From the NCBI GenBank assembly GCA_019359215.1, contig JAHHHS010000014.1:1-64000 (forward strand): a stretch of DNA of 64,000 nucleotides, in the 5' to 3' direction. This DNA comes from Nostoc indistinguendum CM1-VF10 (lineage in GTDB: Bacteria; Cyanobacteriota; Cyanobacteriia; Cyanobacteriales; Nostocaceae). Positions 26,296 to 37,200 of this stretch are shown here, in pieces (the first letter of the stretch is position 1; the number at the start of each line of letters is the position of its first letter). The notes under the pieces are model-generated. The model worked only from the letters and a program-made list of their open reading frames with translations. It had not been told where the DNA came from and did not search any database. The position numbers and the translations under genes are program-made.

Positions 26296-27891
26296 CTATT
26301 GAACCCGCTTCACTCTACCTTGATTCGGCAACTCAAACGAGACTGTTGATATGATTGGGGCATTTGGGTTAGGCACAGTAGGCCCAGTCTCTGGAGATGG
26401 AGCCAGTAGTCGATAGTCACTACGCCAACGCTGATGATTGAGGTCACAAACAACATAACCGCGTTGTCTACCATTAAAATACTTTATCCACGGACTTTCT
26501 GGTAAAGCCTTCTCAATTCGGTCACTAGCGCCAAAGCCTGAGGTAATAGATGTGCCAACAAACTCAGTACCGACTGTAGCAGAGTTAGGGTTATTGTAAT
26601 CAGCTTTCAGGTCGCTTACCCAACTGGAGTGTGTGTCACCAGTAATGACAACTGGGTTGGCTGGCTGACGTTGAGCAAGAAAGTTGAGAATACGGCTGCG
26701 GGCAGCTACATAGCCGTCCCAAGCATCAATATTAAAGGCAGTCTCAGGGCCTGCTGTCCAGTCGTGCTGGGTAAAGACAACCTGTTGAGCAAGAACATTC
26801 CAGCGTGCCCCAGAGCGCTCTAGATTGCGGAACAACCACTGCTCTTGTTCAGTACCAGTCATAGTGGCACTTGGATCAAAAGCTTCTGGACAGCGTGGTT
26901 CAATAGTGTCATTACAAGGTTGGTCGCTACGATATTGGCGAGTATCGAGAACATTAAATTCAACCAAGTTACCGAAGTTTAAGCGTCGATACAGCTGCAT
27001 ATCAATGCCTCTAGGTTTTGAAAAATCCCGCAGTGGCATGTGTTCGTAGTATGCTTGGAAAGCAGCAGCACGACGAGCTAGAAAAGCTTGGCGTGTTTGT
27101 TTTTCTGGATCTTGAGGGATTTCGTCTGCCCAATTATTGTCAACTTCGTGGTCATCCCAAGTGACTAGCCAAGGAAATGCAGCATGAGTCTGTTGCAGAC
27201 TGGGGTCAGTTTTGTATTGGGCATGGCGGTTGCGATACTCCTCCAGTGTCACTGGCTCTCCATTACCTTCATGAGGTCGGAGTGCATTGGCTCTTGGCGC
27301 TCCCTCATAAATGTAATCACCGAGGTGAACCACCAAATCTAAATCTTCTTGAGCCATGTTTTTGTAGGCGGCGAAGTATCCTTGCTCCCAGTTTTGACAG
27401 GAAGCGAAGGCGAAGCGGAAGCGCTCAACGCGATCGCGTGGGTTAGGAGCAGTGCGAGTCCGTCCGATTGGACTCACTTCATTGCCTACCCTAAACTGAT
27501 ACCAGTACCATCGTGCAGGTTTTAATCCTTGCACTTCTACATGAACAGAGTGTCCAAATTCTGGAGTAGCTATCTGTGTGCCACTGCGGACAACTTGCTG
27601 CATCTTTTCGTCGGTAGCAACCTGCCATTGCACTGGAACATTATATTGTGGCATCCCACCACCATTGAGGGGATCGGGGGCTAAACGCGTCCACAGTACT
27701 ACATTATCTGGGAGTGGTTCACCGGAAGCAACACCCAGACTAAAGGGATAATTAGAAAATCGGGGCTGGGCGAGAACTTTGTTAGACCATTGATTGGCGA
27801 TCGCAAAACCAGTTAAGGCTCCAGTCCCAATCAACACTTGTCGCCGTCTCACCCGACTTGATAGCAAGCGCTCAAAGTTGAAGTTTTGCAT
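26296..27891 (-). CDS. phoD: PhoD-type alkaline phosphatase/phosphodiesterase, Tat-exported
   Basis: 531 residues. The N-terminus has the twin-arginine signal SRVRRRQVLIGTGALTGFA, with a likely cleavage after VLAQP near residue 43, so the folded enzyme with its metal centre is exported. A PhoD N-terminal beta domain (PFSLGVASGEPLPDNVVLWTR) is followed by the metallophosphoesterase core with metal ligands in HLGDYIYE and TWDDHEVDNNW, then VVITGDTHSSW. PhoD enzymes use Ca2+/Fe3+ and release phosphate from phosphodiesters and monoesters. It stands alone; a Pho box was not identified. Confidence 0.92.
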   Translation of the reverse strand: MQNFNFERLLSSRVRRRQVLIGTGALTGFAIANQWSNKVLAQPRFSNYPFSLGVASGEPLPDNVVLWTRLAPDPLNGGGMPQYNVPVQWQVATDEKMQQVVRSGTQIATPEFGHSVHVEVQGLKPARWYWYQFRVGNEVSPIGRTRTAPNPRDRVERFRFAFASCQNWEQGYFAAYKNMAQEDLDLVVHLGDYIYEGAPRANALRPHEGNGEPVTLEEYRNRHAQYKTDPSLQQTHAAFPWLVTWDDHEVDNNWADEIPQDPEKQTRQAFLARRAAAFQAYYEHMPLRDFSKPRGIDMQLYRRLNFGNLVEFNVLDTRQYRSDQPCNDTIEPRCPEAFDPSATMTGTEQEQWLFRNLERSGARWNVLAQQVVFTQHDWTAGPETAFNIDAWDGYVAARSRILNFLAQRQPANPVVITGDTHSSWVSDLKADYNNPNSATVGTEFVGTSITSGFGASDRIEKALPESPWIKYFNGRQRGYVVCDLNHQRWRSDYRLLAPSPETGPTVPNPNAPIISTVSFELPNQGRVKRVQ

Positions 27892-28010
27892 ATACTCCCC
27901 TGATTATCGCGTTTAAATCACAGCAAAGTGTAACAGCGCAACTTTAATGCCTCTTTGCAGTCAGGTTAAGCATTGATTATTTCAACACAACCCTAGTTAT
28001 TTAATCTGAA

Positions 28011-28202
28011 TTAATAGCGCGATTTTTGGCTATGTTTGAGCGCAGAAAATGCTCCTATAACTCCTAAAATTAACAAACTGACTGTTGAACTTGTTTCGGG
28101 AACAGCTTGCACCTGATCAACAAGCAGTCCTGAAATTATTGTTGGTTCACCTACATCTACAAGCCCAACACTTAACACCAATTCACGAAAATCCTGATAC
28201 AT
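28011..28202 (-). CDS. PEP-CTERM sorting-signal fragment
   Basis: 63 residues. The end VPETSSTVSLLILGVIGAFS followed by ALKHSQKSR is a PEP-CTERM-like tail: a VPE(P) motif, one transmembrane helix and a basic end. Normally this is the last 25-30 residues of a larger exported protein, but only ~35 residues precede it and there is no signal peptide. It is probably the remnant of a longer PEP-CTERM protein, although a tiny gene cannot be excluded. No clear ribosome site. Confidence 0.45.
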   Translation of the reverse strand: MYQDFRELVLSVGLVDVGEPTIISGLLVDQVQAVPETSSTVSLLILGVIGAFSALKHSQKSRY

Positions 28203-28618
28203 ATATGCCCCTACAGCATCGTCTATTTACGATTGCAGGATAATTAAGAAAAGCCTGAAAACTTCCTATTTTAGGTAATGCATATCACGATGCATTTGTA
28301 CAGTGCGTAAGTTCTGAGTCATAGCCCTTTCAAGGTGACTCGTAAAATAAGATTGTTTTTTCTCAGCGCTCTCTGTGCCTCTGCGGTTTAAAAGTAGTTT
28401 ATTTAACCACAGAGACACAGAGAACACAGAGAGAAGAGGTTAAAGAGAAATTTATGGACTAAAATTTTCACCCACCTTGAAAGGGCTAGTTCTGAGTCAG
28501 AACAATTTTGAGGCGAAAGTAATTAATGTTAACATAATTGTCATGAAACTTTGACTTTTCTAAATTTTTAGTGTCCAGACCTTTAGGGCGGAAAGTGAAT
28601 TAGGAGATTTAGATATCC
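28203..28618. other. Intergenic region holding a MITE
   Basis: Mostly occupied by the MITE at 28322-28488 with its target duplications. The last 120 bases should hold the promoter of the MFS gene. Confidence 0.6.
28322..28488. mobile_element. 167-bp MITE with target-site duplication
   Basis: Perfect 16-base terminal inverted repeats: TAGCCCTTTCAAGGTG at 28322-28337 and its complement CACCTTGAAAGGGCTA at 28473-28488. The element is flanked by an 11-base direct repeat GTTCTGAGTCA (28311-28321 and 28489-28499), the signature of transposition. The interior is itself palindromic: CTCTCTGTGCCTCTGCGGTT faces AACCACAGAGACACAGAG. No ORF, so it would be mobilised in trans by an unknown transposase. 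Confidence 0.85.
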
Positions 28619-29869
28619 ATGCCCAACCGCAAAAAGCATATTGAGCATCTACCTCATGCTGAAGCAGCTGATCGCACAATTCGTTTCAAGCAACATCAAC
28701 GTCTGTTTGCCTTACTTGCGATCGCAGCCGGTTTAATTTTTCTTCAGGGATATATGATCGCTCCCCTGATTCCACGTTTGGCTGAAGTGTTTAATGTTCC
28801 AGTTCAGGAAATTGGATTTATCGTTCCAGCCTATATGCTATCTTACGCACTGATGGCATTGTTCTACGGTGTGCTATCAGATCGATTCGGACGATGGCCT
28901 GTAATTCGCATCTCGCTGGCAATTTTTGTAATTTGTACAGCTTTGACCGCAACGGCTCAGACAGCTTCGCAAATGGCGGCTTGGCGACTGCTGACTGGAC
29001 TTGGAGCTAGTGGCGTTATTCCACTCACATTTGCATTGATTGGTGATTTATTTCCTTTTGAGCAACGAGGTAGCAAGCTAGGGCTGGTGTTTGCAGCGAT
29101 GGAAGGAGGAATGGCAGCAGGTTCTGCGGGTGGCGCAATTCTTGAACCGTTTTTGGGTTGGAGATGGCTATTTATCGGTACGGCTGTTCTTGCTGCTTTT
29201 GTACTTTGGCGGCTTCATCTTTACGGCGCTCTATTCGATACACCCAGTATTGAAAAATTACCTAGTATTCGCGAGATATTTAGAGGATACAGCCAGATAT
29301 TAGTTACTTTTCGCGGACAAAGAACCTATGCTTATGTTTTGTGGAATGGGATTTACCACTCTGGTGTATATACTTGGTTAGGGTTGTATTTGTCACAACG
29401 TTACAACATGGATGCCTTGAGCATTGGTTTGACTATTCTCGGCTACGGCATACCTGGATTACTGTTGAGTTCCCTAATTGGTCGATCTGTTGATCGTTGG
29501 GGAAGACGTTGGCTAGTTCCGTTAGGACTAGTGATGGCGGCCTTAGCTGGTCTTGTGATGATTTTCGATATTCCCGCATATGTCACAACGATAGCGGTTC
29601 TGTTCTTATCTTTGGGATATGACCTGACGCAACCTTTGTTTGTGGGTATTGTGACTGACTTGGGGGATGGCAATAATTTAGGTCAAACGATGGGACTCAA
29701 AGTGTTTACCCTATTCACTGGATTTGGTGTTGGTAGCCTTATTTTTGGAGAGTTAATGCACTTTGGGTTTGGCATAGCTCTGGCTATTTTTGCTGGCATT
29801 CAGTTAATTTCTGGTTTGGTAGCAATTCCAGTCTTTTGGCAGGAAGTCCCATCTCAACTGCGCTCATAA
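28619..29869 (+). CDS. MFS transporter
   Basis: 416 residues with about 12 membrane helices. Motif A between helices 2 and 3 reads GVLSDRFGRWPVI, and the second-half copy is GRSVDRWGRRWLV. This is the drug:H+ antiporter or sugar-efflux type layout (FIVPAYMLSYALMAL). The substrate cannot be told from sequence; neighbours (PhoD, SDR) give no strong hint. A soluble N-terminal stretch of ~25 residues (MPNRKKHIEHLPHAEAADR) is charged. Confidence 0.85.
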   Translation: MPNRKKHIEHLPHAEAADRTIRFKQHQRLFALLAIAAGLIFLQGYMIAPLIPRLAEVFNVPVQEIGFIVPAYMLSYALMALFYGVLSDRFGRWPVIRISLAIFVICTALTATAQTASQMAAWRLLTGLGASGVIPLTFALIGDLFPFEQRGSKLGLVFAAMEGGMAAGSAGGAILEPFLGWRWLFIGTAVLAAFVLWRLHLYGALFDTPSIEKLPSIREIFRGYSQILVTFRGQRTYAYVLWNGIYHSGVYTWLGLYLSQRYNMDALSIGLTILGYGIPGLLLSSLIGRSVDRWGRRWLVPLGLVMAALAGLVMIFDIPAYVTTIAVLFLSLGYDLTQPLFVGIVTDLGDGNNLGQTMGLKVFTLFTGFGVGSLIFGELMHFGFGIALAIFAGIQLISGLVAIPVFWQEVPSQLRS

Positions 29870-30276
29870 GCTGATGCACGCTAAAAAAGTATAAACACTC
29901 TTTACGGTCGTTAACTGTTAACTGTTGACGGTTAACGGTTATCAATCATCAGCCTTCATGTAAATGTTCAAGTTCATAGCAGTTCCCATTCATTGTGGTA
30001 CAACCTTATACTCCCAAGTCTAAGGTCACGGCAGTGCCGTGTCCCTACGGGTGTACCTCACGTAAACGAGAAACGCTATAACAGCTTAGAAATACATACG
30101 ATATGGGAAACTGAGAGTCAATAATGAGTAAGTAAGTCGGCATAATAAAACCAAACTGTGTAAAGAAAAGTAAACAAGGCTTAAACTCTTTTTCCCCCTG
30201 CTCCCTGCCCCCTGCCCCCTGCCTTATCCCAACGATAATTATTTACGCCGACCTACTTATTCCTGCCCCATGCTAA
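29870..30276. repeat. Repeat-rich intergenic region, about 400 bases
   Basis: Holds GTTAACTG/GTTAACGG heptamers (about 29905-29942), an interspersed element with CGGCAGTGCCGTGTCCCTACG (near 30030) bounded by AGTTCCCAT and ATGGGAAACT arms, and a 'ccctgctccctgccccctg' tract (about 30195-30225). Convergent flanking genes; no coding sequence seen. Confidence 0.6.
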
Positions 30277-31254
30277 TTAAATTTTAGGCGAGCTAAGGGC
30301 ATTCAATAATAGTAGTGACCACGGCACTTTAATATCAGGTATGAGCCATGAGTAATTTCTTAGTACAGGTAATGCAGCCGGTAGCACAAAACGCAAAGAG
30401 CGTAGAGATGCAGGGCAATCGCCATTTTCATCTACAATTCCATATTTCTTAGCTAGTTCGGCAACAATCTGCACACGTCCTGTACGGCGCATGACATTTG
30501 GCTCACCAGCAAGTGCAGCAATCACCCGCCCAGTTAATAAGGGAGTTTCCCAGTTGTAGCGATCGCTAAGAAATGAGTTATTCTTTTCGGTAACATTGGT
30601 TTGATTCATTTCAGAAGCAAAACGGGAAAAAAGCTCAGTACCAACAATACCTGGCCAAATTGAAACAGAAGCGACATTATGGGGTTTTAACTCAACAGCC
30701 ATATCAGCTGCTAGGCGATCGCAAGCTGCTTTACCAGCACCATAAGCTGTATTAAATATATAAGACATACTACTCCACGATGAAATGGTGCAAATTAGTC
30801 CAGAGTTACGTTTGGTCATCATTCGGGCAGCAAAAACACTCGCAACATAGTGGCTACGAAGACCAACGTTGTTACTAGCATCCCAAATACTTGGTTCACA
30901 ATTCCAAAAGGGTTGTCCATAGGCGTTTTTTAATGCCTGAACTCCTGAGTAAGCATTATTCACCAGTAAGTCGAGTTGTCCATCCTGCTCATCTTGGATG
31001 CGCTCAAACAGTAAACGCACCTGCTCATCGTCGCTGTGATCTACTCGGACGGGAATGCACACGCCGCCAACTTCCTCTACAGCTGATTGGGTTTCGCTGA
31101 GACTTCCTGAAACCGCATCACTGGAAGAGTTGTTCAGACTGCGCCCGGTAACATACACAGTTGCCCCAGCCTCACCCAAGCCAATAGCGATTCCCCTACC
31201 AATCCCCCGTGTAGCACCTGTTACCAATGCCACTCTACCCTCAAGATGTTTCAT
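30277..31254 (-). CDS. Short-chain dehydrogenase/reductase
   Basis: 325 residues from ATG 31254, where AAGGA lies 6 bases upstream; a longer in-frame start at 31314 would overlap the end of the upstream kinase gene and read through a G/C-rich repeat. The NAD(P) motif is TGATRGIGRG at about residue 12, the strand-4 motif NNAYSG is variant, and the catalytic set is Ser in ISSWSS with Tyr-x-x-x-Lys in YGAGK. The length and layout (HSDDEQVRLLFERI) resemble DHRS1-like oxidoreductases. It follows the giant hybrid kinase by 44 bases on the same strand, so the two are likely co-transcribed. Confidence 0.87.
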   Translation of the reverse strand: MKHLEGRVALVTGATRGIGRGIAIGLGEAGATVYVTGRSLNNSSSDAVSGSLSETQSAVEEVGGVCIPVRVDHSDDEQVRLLFERIQDEQDGQLDLLVNNAYSGVQALKNAYGQPFWNCEPSIWDASNNVGLRSHYVASVFAARMMTKRNSGLICTISSWSSMSYIFNTAYGAGKAACDRLAADMAVELKPHNVASVSIWPGIVGTELFSRFASEMNQTNVTEKNNSFLSDRYNWETPLLTGRVIAALAGEPNVMRRTGRVQIVAELAKKYGIVDENGDCPASLRSLRFVLPAALPVLRNYSWLIPDIKVPWSLLLLNALSSPKI

Positions 31255-31298
31255 AATAATCCTTTTCTCTGCCCTCTTGTTCCCGCTGCCCCCTGCGG

Positions 31299-34200
31299 TT
31301 AACGGTATAGCCAAACCCGCAATAGTGAAAGCAGTTGCTCAGTATCTACAGGTTTAGTAATGTAGTCTGATGCACCGGCTTCAATACACTTCTCGCGATC
31401 GCCCTGCATGGCTTTAGCGGTCAGTGCAATAATCGGCAAAGATTTAAATTGCTCGTTTTCGCGGATTAAGCGTGTTGTTTCGTAACCATCCATTTCTGGC
31501 ATCATTACGTCCATCAAAACGACATCAATATCTGGTGTAGTTTCCAACAGCGTTATCCCTTCCCTGCCATTTTCAGCATATAAAACCTGTATTTGATAAC
31601 GCTCCAGCATACTTGTTAGCGCGAAGATGTTACGCACATCGTCGTCTACAATTAGCGCTTTTTTGCCAGCGAGTAAGTGGTCTATAGAATGCAGTTGTTC
31701 AAGTATTTCTCGTTTTGGTGCTGGTAAATTTGCTTGGACTCGGTGTAAAAATAATGCTGTTTCATCTAGAAGACGTTCTGGCGATCGCACATCTTTAATG
31801 ATGATTGTTTCGGCAATTCGTCTGAGTTCCGTTTCTTGGGCTTTGCTAATTTCTCTACCTGTGTAGACAATGATTGGTAAATTTCTGCCGTGAGGTAAAA
31901 GCTTTATCTGCTCAATCAGTTCAAACCCGGTCATGTCGGGTAATCCTAAATCGAGAACGAGGCAATCAAAATGCTGTGAGCCGATGGCTTCTAAGGCTGC
32001 TGCACCTGTGCCAACAGCAGTGGTAGCAACATCGCTATTGCCAATTAACTCAACAATACTAAGCCGTTGAGTGTCGTCGTCTTCGACTACTAACAAATTC
32101 TTCACTTGGCGCTCAACAAAACCTTTAATTTTGGTCAACGCCTCGGATATTGTCTCGCTGGTTAAGGGTTTTTGCAGATATGCGATCGCTCCTAGTTGCA
32201 AACCGCGTTGTCTCCCTTCCTCAACTGTCATGATATGTACTGGAATGTGACGGGTATTTGGGTCATGCTTCAGCCGATCTAGTACCGTCCAACCATCCAT
32301 TTCTGGCAACCTGATATCTAGCAAAATGGCTGAAGGCTGGAATTGCTGCGCTAGCATCAAACCTGTACTGCCTGTTTGGGCAGTGATCACCTTGAATCCC
32401 TGCTGTTGCGCCATATCTAGAAGGATACGCGCAAAATTAACGTCATCCTCGACAATTAATAACACGCGATCGCCTCTTTCAATAACGGCGCGATCGTCAC
32501 TGAGGAGTGGCGTTGCTAGCGGAGCGTTTTGCCCGTCCTGAGTAGCGAGTGCTGGGTGAGGAGCCAGAAGTGGGGAGCCAGGAGTGGGGAATAGTTTGGA
32601 TATAGAAGGCTCAGGAATCAATTGTGGGAAAAAGAATGTAAAGGTGCTACCTTGACCTGGTTGACTGACCAGTTTAATTTCGCCGCCAAAGAGACGGGCA
32701 ATTTCGCGGCTAATTGATAACCCCAATCCAGTGCCGCCGTATCTGCGACTGGTAGAGCCATCAGCTTGCTGAAATGCCTCGAAAATAACTTTTTGCTTGT
32801 CGGGGGCAATGCCAATACCTGTATCACTAACTGAGAAGGCGATGACATTTTGGGCGCGATTCAAAGTTACCTGATCCTTGCTCCACCCTTGCTTCGCCAC
32901 CGCAATCTGCAAGCGTACTTCTCCTCGCTCTGTAAATTTAAAAGCGTTGGAGAGCAGATTTTTCAACACCTGTTGTAAGCGTTTGACATCTGTATAGATG
33001 GTTGGCGGCAATTCGGGAATAAATTCAATTGCGAAGGCAAGTCCTTTGCTCTGAGCTATTTGCCGAAAGGTGCGCTCAATCTGATCACCTAACTCTGTCA
33101 AGGGCATTTGGGTCATGTCAATCGACATAGTTCCAGATTCAATTTTAGCGAGATCCAGAATGTCATTGATTAACGCCAACAAATCATTACCTGCTGAGTA
33201 AATTGTTTGGCTGTATTCGACTTGCTTGGCAGTGAGGTTGTGATCAATATTATCTGATAACAACTTCGCCAAAATCAACAAGCTGTTCAATGGTGTCCGC
33301 AGTTCATGGGACATATTGGCGAGAAACTCAGACTTGTATTTTGAAGAAAGGGCTAGTTGTTCTGCCTTCTCTTCTAAAGAGAGCCTTGCTTGTTCAATTT
33401 CCCGATTTTTGCGCTCGACTTCTTGCTTTTGTATTGCTAACAACTCTGCCTTTTCTTCTAATTCGGTATTGGTTTGTTGCAGCTCTTCTTGTTGTCCTTT
33501 AAGTAAGTCTTCAGAGGTTTTGAGTGATTGGGCTTGTTGTTCTAAACGCTTATTAGTTTCCCGGAGTTCATTTTGCTGGACTTGTAGCTCTTCAGCCAAA
33601 GATTGCGACTGCTTGAGTAATTCTTCAGTTCGCATGGATGCTGCGATCGTGTTGAGAACGATCGCTATACTTTCGGTAAGTTGATCGAAGAATGTCAGAT
33701 GAATTTCGCTAAAGCGGCGGAAGGATGCTAATTCTATGACTGCTGTCACTTGTCCTTCAAAGAGTACAGGTAACACCACGGCATTAAGTGGAGACGATTC
33801 TCCTAAACCAGAGGTAATTCTGACATAATCACTTGGTACATCCGTTAGCAGTATTCGCTCTTTTTCTAAAGCGCATTGTCCCACCAAACCTTCACCCAAG
33901 TGGAAGCGGTTAGCTAAATGTCTGCGTTCGCGGTAAGCGTAGCTACTAATTAATTTCAAATACGGTATATTTTCCCCAGACTCCATCAGGAAGAATACGC
34001 CGTGTTGCGCTCCTACCAGGGGCGCTAGTTCTGAGAGAATCAGTTTAGATACGGTTTCTAAGTCTCGCTGACCTTGCAGCATTCGGGTAAACTTGGCTAG
34101 GTTAGTTTTCAACCAGTCTTGCTCAGTATTTTTCTGCGTTGTCTCGCGCAGATTAGCAATCATCTGGTTAATGTTGTCTTTGAGTATCGCTACTTCCCCT

Positions 34201-37200
34201 AGTGCTTCGACGGCGATTGAACGAGTTAAATCACCTTTAGTTACAGCTGTAGCAACTTCTGCGATCGCTCGCAACTGAGTTGTCAGTGTAGCAGCAAGTT
34301 CATTTACATTATCCGTCAAATCTTTCCAAGTTCCAGCCGCGCCAGGGACTCTAGCTTGTCCTCCCAATTTCCCTTCGATTCCCACTTCTCGCGCTACTGT
34401 AGTTACCTGATTGGCAAATGTCGCTAGAGTATCAATCATCTCGTTGATTGTCTCTGCCAAGGTTTCAATTTCTCCCTTAGCATCTAGCATCAGTTTCCGT
34501 TTCAAGTCACCGTTAGCAACCGCCGTCACAACTCTGGCAATACCGCGCACTTGTGCCGTTAAGTTACCCGCCATCGAGTTAACGTTATCTGTTAAATCTT
34601 TCCAAGTTCCTGCAACACCTTGGACTTGAGCTTGTCCGCCCAACTTCCCTTCAGTTCCCACTTCTCGCGCCACCCGCGTTACTTCTGATGCAAAGGAACT
34701 AAGTTGATCCACCATTGTGTTGGTGGTGTTCTTCAAGTCTAAAATTTCGCCTCTGGCATCGACGGTAATTTTCTTAGATAAGTCGCCATTAGCTACCGCT
34801 TTGGTAACTTCCGCGATGTTGCGAACTTGTCCGGTGAGGTTCCCCGCCATCGAGTTCACGTTGTCCGTTAAATCTTTCCAAGTGCCAGCTACTCCTCTGA
34901 CATAAGCTTGCACGCCTAATTTACCTTCCGTTCCCACCTCACGGGCAACTCTTGTCACTTCCGATGCAAAAGAATTTAGTTGATCCACCATTGTATTAAT
35001 GGTGTTCTTTAGTTCTTGGATTTCACCTTTCACATCAACGGTGATTTTCTTGGAAAGGTCGCCGTTTGCTACGGCTGTGGTAACTTCGGCAATGTTTCGC
35101 ACCTGTGCCGTCAAGCTTCCCGCCATGAAGTTTACACTTTCGGTCAAGTCTTTCCAAGTACCTGCCACTCCCTTAACTTCTGCTTGTACGCCTAGCTTAC
35201 CTTCAGTTCCCACCTCCCGCGCCACCCGCGTCACTTCACTTGCAAAGGAATTGAGTTGATCCACCATTGTGTTAATGGTGTTTTTGAGTTCCAAAATTTC
35301 ACCTTTGACATCAACAGAGATTTTCTTCGAGAGGTCGCCATTTGCCACCGCCGTGGTGACTGTAGCAATATTTCGCACCTGTGCCGTTAAACTTCCCGCC
35401 ATGAAGTTCACGCTGTCGGTCAAGTCTTTCCAAGTGCCAGCCACGCCGCGCACATCTGCTTGAACGCCTAACTTACCCTCACTTCCCACTTCACGCGCCA
35501 CCCGCGTCACTTCACTTGCAAAGGAGTTGAGTTGATCCACCATTATATTGATGGTATTCTTGAGTTCCAGAATTTCGCCTTTGACAGCAACAGTAATTTT
35601 CTTGGATAAGTCACCATTTGCGATCGCAGTTGTAACTTCGGCAATGTTCCGCACCTGTGCCGTTAAGCTTCCCGCCATGAAATTCACGCTGTCGGTTAAG
35701 TCTTTCCAAGTACCAGCAACGTCTTTGACTTCCGCTTGTACACCCAATTTACCTTCAGTTCCCACTTCACGCGCAACTCGCGTCACTTCACTTGCAAAGG
35801 AACTGAGTTGATCCACCATTGTATTAATGGTATTTTTCAACTCCAGAATTTCACCTTTTACATCAACGGTAATTTTCTTGGATAAGTCGCCTGTTGCAAC
35901 CGCCGTAGTTACTTCGGCAATATTCCGCACCTGCGCCGTCAAGCTTCCCGCCATGAAATTCACGCTGTCAGTTAAATCTTTCCACGTGCCAGCTACGCCG
36001 CGAACTTCTGCTTGCACGCCCAGTTTCCCTTCACTTCCCACTTCACGGGCAACTCGTGTTACTTCTGATGCAAAGGAATTCAGTTGATCCACCATTGTGT
36101 TGATGGTGTTTTTGAGTTCCAGAATTTCACCTTTGACATCAACGGTGATTTTCTTGGATAAGTCGCCTGTTGCAACCGCCGTAGTTACTTCGGCAATATT
36201 CCGCACCTGTGCCGTTAAACTTCCCGCCATGAAGTTTACGCTGTCGGTTAAATCTTTCCAAGTGCCAGCCACGCCGCGCACATCGGCTTGCACGCCCAAC
36301 TTGCCTTCACTACCAACTTCACGGGCAACTCTTGTTACTTCTGATGCAAAGGAGCTAAGTTGATCCACCATGATATTGATGGTATTCTTGAGTTCAAAAA
36401 TTTCACCTCTGACATCGACGGTGATTTTTTTAGATAGATCGCCATTTGCGATCGCAGTGGCAACTTCGGCAATATTTCGCACCTGTCCGGTAAGATTACC
36501 TGCCATTAAGTTAACGTTGTCGGTTAAATCTTTCCAAGTACCCGCAACTCCTCGGACTTCTGCTTGTACGCCTAACTTCCCTTCAGTTCCCACCTCACGC
36601 GCAACTCTTGTCACTTCCGATGCAAAGGAATTTAGCTGATCCACCATCGTGTTGATGGTGTTTTTCAACTCCAGTATTTCGCCTTTGACATCAACAGTGA
36701 TTTTCTTGGAAAGGTCGCCATTTGCTACTGCCGTTGTTACTTCGGCAATATTCCGCACCTGTGCCGTCAAGCTTCCCGCCATGAAATTCACACTATCGGT
36801 CAGGTCTTTCCACGTACCCGCTACCCCGCGAACTTCTGCTTGACCGCCTAATTTTCCTTCTGCACCCACCTCACGAGCAACCCTTGTTACTTCCGATGCA
36901 AAGGAATTAAGTTGATCCACCATGATGTTGACGGTGTTTTTCAACTCTAAAATTTCGCCTTTAACATTAACAGTGATTTTCTTGGAAAGGTCGCCATTCG
37001 CTACCGCCGTTGTTACTTCCGCAATGTTACGGACTTGGGCTGTTAAATTCCCTGCCATCAAGTTAACGTTGTCGGTTAAATCTTTCCAAGTACCTGCCAC
37101 TCCTTTAACTTCGGCTTGCACGCCCAATTTACCTTCAGTTCCCACTTCACGCGCAACCCGCGTCACTTCCGATGCAAAGGAATTAAGCTGATCCACCATC

